NCBI GenBank assembly: GCA_963576785.1 | Contig: OY756150.1 | Coordinates: forward strand, 310,001-374,000 | Source: Chlorophyllum brunneum | Lineage: Eukaryota; Basidiomycota; Agaricomycetes; Agaricales; Agaricaceae | DNA: 64,000 bases | Direction: 5' to 3' | Part shown: positions 35,350-46,338 of the stretch, piece by piece | Layout of the letters: every line of letters starts with the position of its first letter | How positions within the stretch are numbered: the first letter of the stretch is position 1 | The notes under the pieces: generated by a model | What the model saw: the letters and a program-made list of their open reading frames with translations, nothing else | Databases searched by the model: none | Told to the model about the DNA's origin: nothing | Translations under genes and position numbers: made by a program

Positions 35350-37097
35350 ATGAGTGGCTGTAAGTCCTGTCTGCTTGTCCGCCGCACACGCTCACCCGCC
35401 CCAGTCAGGTTTCTCAATCTAGTCCGTCCCTTTCTCCCCATCCTCCCAGAGGTCTCTTCGCCAGACCGCAAGGTGCCTGTTTCTAATTTACCACTCCACT
35501 CACCCGCTGACACGGCCATAGGTCCCCTTCAACCAAAAGGTCCTGTGGACAGCCGTCACCCTCCTCATCTTCCTGGTCTGCTCCCAGGTCCCTCTCTATG
35601 GCATCATGTCCTCAGACTCGTCTGACCCGCTCTACTGGATGCGCGTCATCCTTGCCTCCAACCGTGGTACTCTCATGGAACTCGGTATCAGTCCCATCGT
35701 CACCTCTGGCATGATTATGCAACTCCTCGCCGGTGCAAATCTCATCGAAGTCGACTTTGGCCTCAAAGAAGACCGTGCTCTCTTCTCCGGCGCTCAAAAA
35801 CGTCCGTCGCCAATTCACTTCTTGACGTGTCACTTGAATACTCACGCGTCTCTTTTTTTCCAGTCTTCGCTCTCATCATTTCCCTCGGTCAAGCAACTGT
35901 CTACGTCCTCACCGGTCTCTACGGTCAACCTAAAGATCTAGGCGCAGGCGTCTGTTTTCTCCTCATCATCCAACTCGTAGCTGCTGCCCTCATTGTCATC
36001 CTCCTCGACGAACTCCTTCAAAAGGGTTACGGTCTTGGCTCCGGTATCTCTCTCTTCATCGCAACAAACATCTGCGAATCCATCGTATGGAAAGCCTTCT
36101 CTCCAACCACTGTCAACATTGGTCGCGGTCCGGAATTCGAGGGTGCCATTGTCGCCTTGTTTCATTTGTTGTTTACTTGGAATGACAAAGGCCGTGCCCT
36201 CCGAGAAGCTTTCTGGAGAGACAGACTCCCCAACGTCATGAACCTTATCGCCACCATCGTCATTTTCGCTGTTGTGATTTATATGCAAGGATTTAGGATC
36301 GAGATCCCGGTCAAGAGCAATAGGTTTAGGGGACAAAGGGGAAGCTATCCCGTTAAACTCTTTTACACTTCGAATATGCCCATTATGCTCGAGAGCGCCC
36401 TCACCTCGAATGTCTTTATCGTTTCGCAAATGCTCGCTACCCGTTTCCCAGCCAACTTGCTCGTTCGTCTCCTCGGTGTCTGGGAGGTGCGTTCCATTTC
36501 CTCCCTACACTCTTCTCACTCTGATATCTTTGATTACAGCCCATGGAAGACTCACCACAACTCCGTGCCGTATCCGGAATTGCGTATTACATGTCGCCCC
36601 CACACACCATGAAAGAAGCCATCCTCGACCCGATCCACACAGCAGTCTACATCCTCTTCATGATTTCCGCCTGTGCACTCTTTTCCAAAACCTGGATCGA
36701 GGTTTCCGGTTCGGGTCCTCGTGACGTAGCTAAACAACTCAAAGATCAACAAATGGTATTTCCTTCTAATCTCACATCAAGATTGATGTTGACGCGATAC
36801 ATTGTTAGGTCATGGCGGGTCATCGTGAAGGATCAATGTATAAAGAACTCAAGCGCGTTATTCCTACCGCTGCCGCATTTGGTGGTGCGATTCTTGGATT
36901 GCTATCGGTAGCTGCCGATTTGATGGGCGCTATCGGGAGTGGAACGGGTATTTTGATGGCTGTTACTATCATTTACAGCTGTAAGTCATTCATCCTTTAT
37001 GCCCCAAGGAATGCACTCATTCGCGTTTGTAGATTGGGAAATCGGTATGAGGGAAAGTGGAGGACCCGAGTTGTCTGCCCTTGGTGATTTACTATAG
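35350..37097 (+). CDS. SEC61: Sec61 translocon alpha subunit
   Basis: Pore subunit of the endoplasmic reticulum protein translocon; with Sec61-beta and Sec61-gamma it passes nascent chains across or into the membrane. Seven exons keep frame: 35350-35359, 35405-35472, 35522-35801, 35864-36486, 36540-36755, 36809-36980 and 37033-37097. They give 477 residues, the normal family length. Conserved landmarks: [20 protein letters not shown] at the N terminus, the plug region [57 protein letters not shown], the cytosolic ribosome-binding loop [20 protein letters not shown], and the final YWEIG plus acidic tail. The first exon encodes only three and a third codons, a tiny exon but required for the start. 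Housekeeping gene, apparently intact. Confidence 0.97.
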
Positions 37098-37800
37098 TCG
37101 ATCTATAACTCGAGAGCTTTGGGGACACGACGAACGACATACATATTCGCACTATTCATTACCTTATACACCCCTTTCTCCCTTGTCATTGTCGTCGTCG
37201 TCTCTGAGCTCGAGTTGGCGCTGTAGATCTATATCATAGGTCTCTGGGGGGGGCGTAGATCTGGGAAGGAGGGAACGAAAGAAGAAAAATAGGTTTGGGA
37301 GGTTACATTACACCTTTCGGGCTCGATTAGTCTTTTCTTTTGTGGCTCGTTGTTAAAACTCGCTCTCTTGTTATTTAATTGAGGATTATTGATACCCCTT
37401 GTGTGATGAACACTCGTCACATATGGAAAGCCGGAGCACCTTGCTGCCAAGACTTATGACAGGACCCCGCAAACAACTACCAAAAAAGGAAACATGAAGG
37501 CACAATGTGACTACACCTCCAAATACGGTACACATGACAACAATGATCATATTTATGTCATGCGTGACACACAGAAAACTGGCTGTGTGTCACCTCATCA
37601 CACACAAGAGAACGAGGCTAAGTACCTGTGCCAAGGCACAGCTAATGCAATGGTAAATCTGAGCTTCAAGTTCAATGGGAAATTTGAGTTCCAAGTTTAA
37701 TACTAATCTGAGCTCAGATTCAATGTTAATCCAAGTTCAGGTTCAATGTTCATTAATATACTTTACAAACAATCAAAAGCCACTCTGTGTACCAATGTTT
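37098..37800. other. Boundary region between Sec61-alpha and the mobile-element nest
   Basis: 37098-37450 is the 3' flank of Sec61-alpha. 37480-37760 has repeated words such as GTTCAATG, TTGAGTTC and GAGCTCAGATTCAATG, and a palindromic TGTGTGTCACCTCATCACACACA (37583-37606), which could be part of a Helitron or small element terminus. The exact Helitron end (a hairpin then CTRR on the minus strand) could not be located. Confidence 0.4.
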
Positions 37801-39017
37801 TTACAATCCAAGTCCTCGGAATACTTCCTTATACACTACATTGATTGTCCTCCTACTTTCCTGAGCCCGTTCAGGCAACAACACCTTGATCCTATCCTTG
37901 GATGTATACCTTGAGAATATCACATACAGCTGTCCATGAGAGAACACTGATGTCTGCAAATCAATCCCCACATACTTGACTGACTGCCCTTGAGACTTGT
38001 TGATTGTTATTGCAAAGGCAAGTTGGGCAGGGAACTAGTAATATAATCATCCTAAACACCAACATCTTTCTCTCCACCTATCATCCTTGTTCCATTACAC
38101 AGTCCATGATCTGGGTCCAAATTTTGGAGAACCATGACTGGACAGCCAGGCTTGAGAGCTAGCTTAGCAAGTGGCAGGCTACTGACATTCAATGACTGGA
38201 TATACTCTGCAGGATATAGCTGTTCATTATCTTTCAGCTGAACAGAATCCACACTGTAGAGCATGTGTAGATCACCAGTAAACTTGTCCAGGATGGTGGT
38301 ATTAAGATTATCCACTTCATCATTCCTGGGAGCAAGAATGGTCCTCTCAAGGAAATACTCATCCTGGTGGCCTTGGTGGATTGCAGGATAGATACCTGCA
38401 ATCAAGGCATCAGAGTCCTCCACAGACATAGTGTGAGGGACCTTGATAGTCTCCAAATTATCCAACCCTCTTCCAGCTCCAATCTCCAGCAACCACTGAG
38501 CATGCTGCTCACTCTCAGGATTCCTCTCTAGCCTCATGTTCTGAGCCAAGTAGTAGACCTCAATCTCTCTCCATAGGTCACTCCTGCGTATAGATGTACC
38601 AACCATATCCTGTCTTGACCCATGAACAATGACTGGAAGAGTCTGGCAAAAATATTCTCCAAATACTACAGTGATGCCACCAAAGAGAGTATCAGGTTTC
38701 TGAAAAGAAAGGATAAGACACTGGTTCAAGGATAGACACTGTACTGACCTCCAGCAAGTTCCTCAAACATCTATCTACTGCCTTGATACTATACTTGTGT
38801 TGTATAGGAACCTCATCCCAGATAATGACCTTGGTCTCCTTCAACACATGGTATATCTGGTGGCCCCTTCTGATGCCAGCCACTAATGTTTCATTGGTAG
38901 GAATGGGAAACCTGGAATGTGCAGTCCTTTCTCCATCCAACAACAGAGCAGCAATCCCAGATAAAGCAACACAGAGAGCAACCTGGCCTTGGGAGCAGAC
39001 AGCAATAGCAATAGTAT
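37801..39017 (-). pseudogene. Helitron replication/helicase protein, C-terminal part (PIF1-like), disrupted
   Basis: Minus-strand remnant of a Helitron Rep-helicase. It continues directly from the Walker A fragment on the other side of the chromovirus. Recognisable helicase blocks are GQVALCVALSGIAALLL, RTAHSRF, the Walker B-like VIIWDEVP with AVDRCLRNLL, an intron of about 48 bases (38703-38752), FGGITVVFG, then NTTILDKF and a C-terminal block with [13 protein letters not shown] and [13 protein letters not shown], ending at TAA 37801. The conserved GGDFRQ is changed to GEYFCQ and the last block is in another frame, so the copy is dead. Helitrons move by rolling-circle replication; this protein would have supplied the nicking and unwinding activities. 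Confidence 0.85.
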
Positions 39018-39311
39018 TGTTACGACCTTAGTCTCTGACTCAGGTTGCAAGCCTTTGGATAAAGGAAAGGAAGTAGAGAAAGGAAGAAGGGATGATACAG
39101 TTGGTAAAGTGTAAGGAATACATCAAGTATTACTACACTTTATATACTAGTAGTGGCGGCTAATAATAAGAGAGACAAGTAAACGAGTCAGATAGGAGGC
39201 ATAGCCTTTAGGGATGAAACAGGGGATGGAACGAGGAGTGAAACAAGTATGAGGGTACACGAGGTAACGGGCGCAAGATAGGAATGAACGGTCTAACTAT
39301 AGTTCGTAACA
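39018..39311 (-). repeat. Chromovirus 3' LTR (left copy)
   Basis: 294 bp, nearly identical to 45175-45468. Downstream LTR with respect to the minus-strand element. Confidence 0.95.
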
Positions 39312-39313
39312 AT

Positions 39314-39326
39314 ACCTCCCTTTCAA
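39314..39326 (-). other. Polypurine tract of the chromovirus
   Basis: On the minus strand the bases immediately before the 3' LTR read GAAAGGGAGGTAT, a purine-rich run in the position where plus-strand DNA synthesis is primed. Confidence 0.6.
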
Positions 39327-39420
39327 GCTTCATGTCCTCATGATGTATATTACTGTAAAGGTCCTTTGTAAAATAAAGCATACGGAATTTTCGGAGAAGG
39401 TAAGAAAACGCACTGAGTAT

Positions 39421-40250
39421 TTACTCGTTCATAGGTATGGCCGCTCCCAGAGCTCTGGCCAAGTCCTTCTTGTTTCCTCCAATGAGAGGTGCCTTGTCGA
39501 CACGTCATAAGCCGATCCAGAGGGGCGCGTGTGGCAGTCCTTCTTTGAATAGGAAGTGGGTGTGATTATTGTACGTGGTGTTGTCGTTGGTGTGATTGCT
39601 TAAGAGTTTATGCACTATGCTCCTCCAGTATTCGTTGTCCTTTTTGCCTTCCAATTTCAACGTGTTGTATCCCTGCAGTGGGTGGAAGGTCATGGGTGTG
39701 ATGGGGGGTACTACCGTGGTGAGGATGGTTTGGAGATGGGCTACTTCTTCTTCGATGTCGGGGTGAAGTAGTTGATCGGCGGCTGTTGCTTCTTGTGTCT
39801 TTTGTTCGCATTTATGACAGATGTGATATTGGATGGGAAACGGGTCGTTACTAACGAGTAGTCGGTTAATGATATGGTGGGAGAGATTGTCTGTGCTTCT
39901 TGACTCGTATGTATTGAGTCATTCGGCTAGGGCTACGAGGATGCTATGCATCCGAGCTCGCATATTGGAGATGACGATTAGTTGCAGGTCATCGTTGATC
40001 TCATATAGGTGTCTCTCCAATTGGTCTCTCCTTCCTTCGTCGATGATAAATTGGTTGAGTCTTGGAGTGGCGTCGGATAGGGTATCCATTATTTTAGATA
40101 CGCCTTCTTGGGTTGCTTTCATTGCTGCACCCAGTAGTATCATGGTGTCGACTAGGGTCTCTCCTTCCATGAGCTCCTCATGGCTGGTTCTTTCTGGGAC
40201 AAGTTCATCGAATTCTTTGAGGTAGGGGTATGGAGTAAGTTGGCATTCGG
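39421..40250 (-). pseudogene. Third reading frame of the chromovirus, function unknown, interrupted
   Basis: Downstream of the pol stop and in a different frame, a minus-strand reading frame runs to TAA at 39421. It is interrupted by two in-frame TGA codons (39919 and 39505). Protein-like character is clear: TPYPYLKEFDELVPE, then a helix-rich part (LVDTMILLGAAMKATQEG, DQLERHLYEINDDLQL), then KKDNEYWRSIVHKLLSN and APLIGGNKKDLARALGAA. No zinc finger, signal peptide or membrane segment is visible, so it is not an env-like protein. The upstream limit is unclear because no ATG precedes residue M at 40170 in this frame; a splice or frameshift may feed it. Not a known gypsy protein to me. Confidence 0.6.
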
Positions 40251-40354
40251 CAGGTATGGTGTGTTATGAAGATAGTTGGCAAAGTCGAGGGTGAAGTGGA
40301 TACTGCGAGTGATGCGTTGAGTGTAGTGGTTACTTGGAATGCGGGGTCTGTTGT

Positions 40355-43300
40355 TTATAATTGCTGCTTTTTACCTCCCCTTTTTATAGGTTTCGTCCTC
40401 GAAATCTTGCTCATAAAATCTTGTACTGCTTCCTTGGCATTTTCCAGATTTGCTTCATCTTCCCATGTATCTTCTTCGGACGTATATCCTTTCCAGTGTA
40501 TTAGGTACTGTTTTCGTCTTCCCTTTGTGCGGTGTCCTCGGACTTCATCTACTTCATAGTGTTCCTCATCGTTGATTATCTCGGGGATTGGTGGTGGTGG
40601 GGTGTGCTGGCTGTCATACTCGGGTTTGTGATAGGAGGAGAGGAGTCTGCTGTTAAACACGTCGTGTATCGCCCATGTTTCAGGTAGCTCCAGTCGGTAG
40701 CTTGTTTCACCTATTTTCTCTTTTACCTGGAATGGTCCATATCTCCTGTGATCAAGTTTTTTTGTCGGCCTTGTTGTCCTAATATTGTCTGCTTCAAGCC
40801 AAACTTGGTCTCCTGCCTTGTACTCGTGTTCTGGTTTTGTGCTATTCCATTTCTCCATTTGCGTCTGGCTCTGTTGTAGCATCTCGATCGTTTTTTGGCG
40901 CATGTCTTGTAACTCTTGTATTCGTTCCGTGATCACAGGTGCCTTGGATGTGTTTGAGATATTCCCTTTCCATGGATGTCATCCATATACTATCTGGAAC
41001 GGTGAATGTCCTGTGGTGCTATGTGTTTTGTCGTTATACTGGAATTCCACTATGCTGAGCCATTTTTTCCAGTTGTCCTGTGCATGGTTGATTACGTTTC
41101 TGAGGTATGCTTCGACCTCCTGGTTTATGCACTCTGTCTGACCGTCTGTTTGTGGATGGTATGCCGTGGATAGGTTACATTGGGTGCCGGTTGCTCTACA
41201 AAGTTCTGCCATGAATTTTGATGCAAACTGTGGACCTCTGTCACTGATGATCCTGCGGGGTATCCCATGTTGTCTCCATATATCATCACGATAAATGTCT
41301 CCTAACTCTTCGGATGATAGGGTGGTGTTAACTGCGCATAGTCTGATCATTTTGCTGAAACGATCAATGATGACAAGTATTGCATCATATCCCTCTAATT
41401 CTGGTAGTGGTCCTATCATGTCGATTGATATTTCTTCCCATGGTCCGATGGGTATCGGTAGTGGATAGAGATGTGTGGTAGGTTGTGTCCGGAGTATCTT
41501 GTTTCGCTGACATGTGTCACATCCCTTGATGTATCGTTTAACATCATTGCGCATCTGTGGCCACCAATATGTCCTTTTGAGGAGTTTGATCATTCTGTGC
41601 TGTCCCGGGTGTCCTACATCTGTTCTGTCGTGGTGTTGTTGGAGTATTTCTTGGCGTAACTCGGCATTTGGTAGTACATATATTCTTCCTTCGAACATAG
41701 GCAATCCATCCGTTTCCCATATCTCCTCTGGTCATTTCTCCTTTTCTTTTAGCCACTGTGTTTCTCTCCTTTGCTCCTTTCGTAATCGGTGTTTCAGGTC
41801 CTCTTCTCCCGATATTTCCCAAATTTGTCTGATCTCGGTAATAGTGTTGTTGAATAAGTGGTCGGGTAATAGCGTGATATCTGTGTTATCTCTGGTGGTG
41901 TCCGTTTTTGCTAGTCTTGATAGCACGTCTGCTTTTGTGTTTGTCTTTCCGGGTATGTGTTTTAGCATGTAGCAATATTCTTGTAGTTCCAGTTGCCATC
42001 TTGCCTGTTGTCCTGTGAGTTGTTGTGGTTTCCTGAAGTATTCTAAGTTCTTGTGGTCCGTCCATATCTCGAATGGTTCATTGGCATTGAGTAGGTACTG
42101 TCTCCACATTTTGACTGCTTCTCGGATTGCTAGTAGTTCTTTGTCGTAGATTTGGTAGTTTCGTTCTGCTGGTGTCATTGTTCTTGAGTGAAAGGTGATT
42201 GGGTGCCACTGATCATTCTGGTTTTGTGACAACACCGCTCCTACTCCATATCCCAATGCGTCCACTTCTACCCTGTATTGTCCTTTGTCTTGAGGCATTG
42301 CTAGTACTGGTTTGCTCATGATCTTTTCCTTGATCTTCTCAAACGCCTGTTGTTGTTGTTCTGACCATGACCATTGTGCATCTTTCTTCTTCAGCTCGTG
42401 TAGGGGTGTTGCTATGTTACTGAAGTCTTGTATGAATCGTCGGTAGAAGTTTGCAAAACCCAGGAATTTTTCGACGTCTTTTACAGATTTGGGTGTCGGC
42501 CATTCTCTTACTGCTTTCACCTTCTCTTCCTCCATTTTGACGCTGCCTTGTCCGACTATAAAGCCCAATATGGGTATTTCCTTCGCATCGAACACACATT
42601 TTGATCGTTTGAAATAGAGTTGGTGCTTGGCTGCAATGTCTAAGAACCACGTTGTTCTTTTCTCGAGTTCTTCCTGTGTGGTTCCTGGAATGACAAAATC
42701 GTCCATGTAGTTGACAAGCGTTCCCTCATGTAACATTTCCCGAAATACCGTGTTCATCATCCTCTGAAAGGTCGCCGGTGAATTGCTCATCCCAAAGAAC
42801 ATGACCGTAGGTTCGAATAATCTGCTGTTTGTTACAAACGCTGCCTTCCATTCATCCCCTTCTCTGATCCTGACGTTGTTATATCCCCAAATGATATCGA
42901 GCTTGTTGAATACCTTCGCATCCTTTAACTGGTCTAGGACTTCGCCTATGAGTGGCAGTGGCGTCTTGTCCTTGATGGTGTGTTCATTCAGCTTTTTGTA
43001 ATCCTGTACCAGGCGTTTTGTTCCGTCCTTCTTTGGTATGAAGAAGCATGGGGTGGCGTAGGGGGATTGTGATGGTCTGATTCGTCCTGAGGCGAGGTTT
43101 TCGTCGAGGAATTTCTGTAGTTCCTGCTTCTCCATTATTGTCATTGGGTAGACCTTGGACTGTAGTACCGGGGGTGCATCTTCGGACAGATTTATCTCGT
43201 GGTCCCATACTGTGTATTTGGGTAGTTTGTTGAAGTTTTTCTTGTTGAATAGGTGGGTGTATCGTCGGAGGTATGGTGGTAGATCTTCATTGTTTGTCTG

Positions 43301-43870
43301 GTCCGCCTTTTTCTCTTCAATGTGTTCTTTGATTGTCCGTATTCTCTCGTTGAACCGTATGTCGCTATGTGATATTTTGCAATTGTCTGGGCATCTGGTG
43401 AATTGTATGATGTGATTGTTCCAATCGATCTCCGGGTTATGCTTGACCAGCCAGTCGTGTCTGAGATATAAGTCTGTACTTTCCAATTGTGTTACTAGAG
43501 CGTCGATTTGTTCCGTATGGTTGCCGTTGTTTAATACCAGTTGTGCTTTGTCCATTATTTCTCCTTTTTTGTTTTCTGTTCCGTTGGCATTGATTACTCT
43601 GATCGGGATTTCCAGGGGTTTAGTCGGAATCTGTTCTTCGTCTACCGTTCGTTGTGCTATGCACGTGTGGGTGCATCCGGAGTCTACAAGGGTTGTAATT
43701 TGTCTGCATCCTTTTCTTGTCTGGATTGTTGAGTCGAGGAGAAGTTTGCGCGTGGAGTTTCGTTTCTGGGGGATCACATATCGTCTATTGTGGGCTAAAA
43801 CAGAAACTCTAGATTTATTGGTTCGCGGGTTTGCGCCTACTTGGAGCCTTCGACAAAATCCTCTTTCTCC
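40355..43870 (-). pseudogene. pol: Chromovirus pol: protease, reverse transcriptase, RNase H, integrase, chromodomain
   Basis: One minus-strand frame, open from inside the gag end (about 43870) to TAA at 40355, broken only by two TGA codons at 41732 and 40979. Domains in order: aspartic protease (LVDSGCTHTC), reverse transcriptase (LDIIWGYNN, then YMDD in VNYMDDFVIPG), RNase H (VEVDALGYGVGAVLSQ, ELLAIREA), integrase with HHCC zinc finger (H...H...CDTCQR) and the D,D,E catalytic residues (SIDMIGPLP, ISDRGPQF, GQTECINQEVEAYLR), and a C-terminal chromodomain (YEVDEVRGH, YLIHWKGY, DTWEDEANL). The frame is -1 relative to gag. Apart from the two stops the protein looks complete. Confidence 0.93.
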
Positions 43871-45081
43871 TCCATTTCTCGTTCATCTTCCTCGTTGATC
43901 TCTCTGATATGCGCTTTCTTGGGTGCCCAGCAGTTCTTCAAGATGTGGCCCTGTTTGCCACAATTGTAACACGTTATCTTGGTGTATGTGACTTTCGTCT
44001 TCTTCCTGCAGTATTTGGTGATATGCCCGTAGAGGTTGCAGTTGTAGCACCTCGGTTTCCCATTCTGATCGGTATCTGCTTTTTGTCTTCCTATCTCCAT
44101 GGGTTGTCCTCTACCTCCATAAGTAACTCTGGTGGTGGTTCTGACATCTCCTTGGGTGATGTCCGTTGCTTCATACCCTTGTCCTACTGCGAGGATTGTA
44201 GTTTTCCATTTGGTGTATGTTGTTGGGACAGAGGTTGTCGGGTAGCCTACTATGGTTCGAATGATGTCTGCTCGGGTGTGGCATTTGAGGAGGAATATTG
44301 CGTGGGTGTCGTCTGTCCCCGCTTGGGCTTTCAATACCTTGAATTCAATTAAGAAATCTGCCGTGTTCTTCTTCCCTTGTTTGAACGTCTCGATTTCTCC
44401 TTCTGCTATGGCTTTCCTATTTCCCAAGGAAAATGTGGCTTCTATTTCCTTTGTAAAGTCATCCCAATCTGGTGTTTTCTTGTTCTGGATGGCTTGGAGC
44501 TGCGTGTTGGCGTAAGGGCCTGCTAGCCCCCCTTTCATTCTTGCCAAAATTGCTACTATTTTCTGTTCTTCTTCTTCTATCTTGTTGAATATCAACCATA
44601 AGGATATGGCTCTCCACCAATCATCAAATCTGGTTCTATCCCCATTGAAATATCCTGGCTCCGGGGCTAGGTTTTTTGGGATGTTGACTTCTTCTGTCAT
44701 TTCTGGTTCTGTTTCTGGTTCACTGTGTTCGTTTGCATGGGTCTCGGTGATTTCTCTATCGGCTGTGGCGTCGGCAACTTCTGTGTCGATTTCTTCTTCA
44801 GATGCGGCTAGTTCCTCATCTGTGCCGTGTTTGGATTCTTTCTCGTAGGTCTCGGCGATATCTATAGCAGATGTGTTCTCGGCGACTTCTATGTCGAATT
44901 CGGTTTCAAATAGAGCTGTACTTTCGTCTACGCTGTGTTCGGATTTCTGCCGTTTAAGGCCTTCAGGGATTTCTGATTCTGTTGATCGTTTAGATCCTGT
45001 TGCTATGGGTGAACCCTGGATGTCTGTTGGTCTCGGAGCTCTGTGTCTTCTCGGTGTTCTCGATGAGCTACTGTTGCTCAT
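43837..45081 (-). CDS. gag: Chromovirus Gag with two zinc knuckles
   Basis: Intact 414-residue frame from ATG 45081 to TAG 43837. The first about 120 residues are acidic and disordered; the capsid-like part follows (FNGDRTRFDDWWRAI, ARMKGGLAGPYA, FKQGKKNTADFLIEFK). At the C terminus two CCHC knuckles, CYNCNLYGHITKYC and CYNCGKQGHILKNC, bind RNA. Pol lies in the -1 frame and overlaps the last codons of gag, so a ribosomal -1 shift would join them. I do not see a classical slippery heptamer there. Confidence 0.92.
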   Translation of the reverse strand: MSNSSSSRTPRRHRAPRPTDIQGSPIATGSKRSTESEIPEGLKRQKSEHSVDESTALFETEFDIEVAENTSAIDIAETYEKESKHGTDEELAASEEEIDTEVADATADREITETHANEHSEPETEPEMTEEVNIPKNLAPEPGYFNGDRTRFDDWWRAISLWLIFNKIEEEEQKIVAILARMKGGLAGPYANTQLQAIQNKKTPDWDDFTKEIEATFSLGNRKAIAEGEIETFKQGKKNTADFLIEFKVLKAQAGTDDTHAIFLLKCHTRADIIRTIVGYPTTSVPTTYTKWKTTILAVGQGYEATDITQGDVRTTTRVTYGGRGQPMEIGRQKADTDQNGKPRCYNCNLYGHITKYCRKKTKVTYTKITCYNCGKQGHILKNCWAPKKAHIREINEEDEREMEEKEDFVEGSK

Positions 45082-45161
45082 ATACTGTTGTCCTGGTCGG
45101 AGGCTATTATTCCAAGCCTAGCTATGAATAGTGGCACCTCTCTTGCAAGGTGAGTCGAATG

Positions 45162-45174
45162 ACACTTTACCAAA
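45162..45174 (-). promoter_or_regulatory. Putative self-priming primer-binding site of the chromovirus
   Basis: On the minus strand, one base after the 5' LTR, the sequence TTGGTAAAGTGT is the exact reverse complement of ACACTTTACCAA found inside the LTR at 45258-45269. It does not look like the 3' end of a tRNA. This is the arrangement of Tf1/sushi-type self-priming. Confidence 0.65.
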
Positions 45175-45468
45175 TGTTACGACCTTAGTCTCTGACTCAG
45201 GTTGCAAGCCTTTGGATAAAGGAAAGGAAGTAGAGAAAGGAAGAAGGGATGATACAATTGGTAAAGTGTAAGGAATACATCAAGTATTACTACACTTTAT
45301 ATACTAGTAGTGGTGGCTAATAATAAGAGAGACGAGTAAACAAGTCAGATAGGAGGCATAGCCTTTAGGGATGAAACAGGGGATGGAACGAGGAGTGAAA
45401 CAAGTATGAGGGTACACGAGGTAACGGGCGCAAGATAGGAATGAACGGTCTAACTATAGTTCGTAACA
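45175..45468 (-). repeat. Chromovirus 5' LTR (right copy) with promoter
   Basis: 294 bp. On the minus strand it contains TATATAAAG (45303-45295), 26-34 bases upstream of the ACACTTTACCAA block (45269-45258) that would form the RNA 5' end if self-priming operates. Confidence 0.95.
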
Positions 45469-46338
45469 AGTATTGAGAATAAAGGTCTTGCCACATCCAC
45501 CTACACTGTGGATAAACAGCATCTTTCCCTGGTTGTTGGTGATAGAGTCCATGGCAGCATTGAAGGCAATAAACTATTCATTGTTAAACCTTTGGCAAAT
45601 TTGGTTGATCTGGTTAGCCAGATCATCATGGTTGTATCACAGTTCAGCAGCCAACATATAGTTGTCAGCTTGATCATACCATTGTTGTCCACTGCCTGGG
45701 CTCTGGGGAGTAGGCATTGGAGGAAAGTCAAGGAAAGTTTTACCTGACTTTTTGAGGATCTGTTCCAGCTTGTAAAGGCCATAGTCTTGAACCTGCTCCT
45801 TAGTAAACTCCCTCTCTCAGTACACCTCTATCCTGTCCAACTTATGCCTCAAATCATTACACATCCTTTCCCTATACTCCTCCCAAAGCTCCTCAGGCTT
45901 GGTAGGATGGTCATGGAGGAGAATAATCCCAAAGAGCCTTCTCAGTGATACTCCAGTCTCAATCTCTGAAGCCTCTCCCAAACAAAGAACCCACTCCCTA
46001 TCAGTCCCCTAGCTAAGCATGTATTCCTGTAGGTATCATGGAGAGTGTCATCTACAGTATGCAAATTTCTAAAGGATGTGGTACCAGGAACAGCTGTCAG
46101 TAGTAGTCTGAGGAAGAACCTTTTACCTTGAGCTAGAGAGGCAAAGTACATCCTTCCAATTGCAGTTCCTCTCTGTCTTGGATTCCAGGCCTTGGTAGAC
46201 TTGTTGTAGGTAAAGTCCTTGGGAAAGTCCTGGTAGAGAATGGTGTTAGCCTGGGGAAAGTCCTGGTTTGCTTTGAACCAAGCAGTAAGATCAGTGTTAG
46301 TAACACCCTGTCTGGCCAACACCTGCTCTGGTTGGTCC
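45469..46338 (-). pseudogene. Helitron helicase, upstream part with Walker A, disrupted
   Basis: Minus-strand continuation of the remnant at 37801-39017. It contains the block TAWFKANQDF, DFPKDFTYN, PRQRGTAIGRMYFASLAQG, FFLRLLLTAVPG and the conserved NTCLARGL, typical of the region before the helicase core. After stops and frame changes it reaches the P-loop FIHSVGGCGKTFILNT, which ends exactly at the chromovirus target duplication. The right end is cut by the copia LTR at 46339, so the Rep domain is absent from the window. Confidence 0.85.

Larger units (their letters stand above)
39018..45468 (-). mobile_element. Complete Ty3/gypsy chromovirus (LTR retrotransposon), coding on the minus strand
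   Basis: 6451-bp element bounded by two 294-bp LTRs (39018-39311 and 45175-45468) with TGTTACG...CGTAACA ends and a perfect 5-bp target duplication AGTAT (39013-39017 and 45469-45473). Order in its own direction: LTR, primer site, gag, protease-RT-RNase H, integrase with chromodomain, a third reading frame, polypurine tract, LTR. The LTRs differ at only a few positions, so insertion is fairly recent. It sits in the Helitron helicase just after the Walker A motif. Chromodomain integrases usually steer such elements to silent chromatin. Confidence 0.95.

Noticed and set aside
37583..37606. Palindromic TGTGTGTCACCTCATCACACACA as a CRISPR-like or origin signal
   Set aside because: A single imperfect palindrome in a eukaryotic intergenic region; no repeat-spacer structure, so at most a transposon terminus or hairpin.
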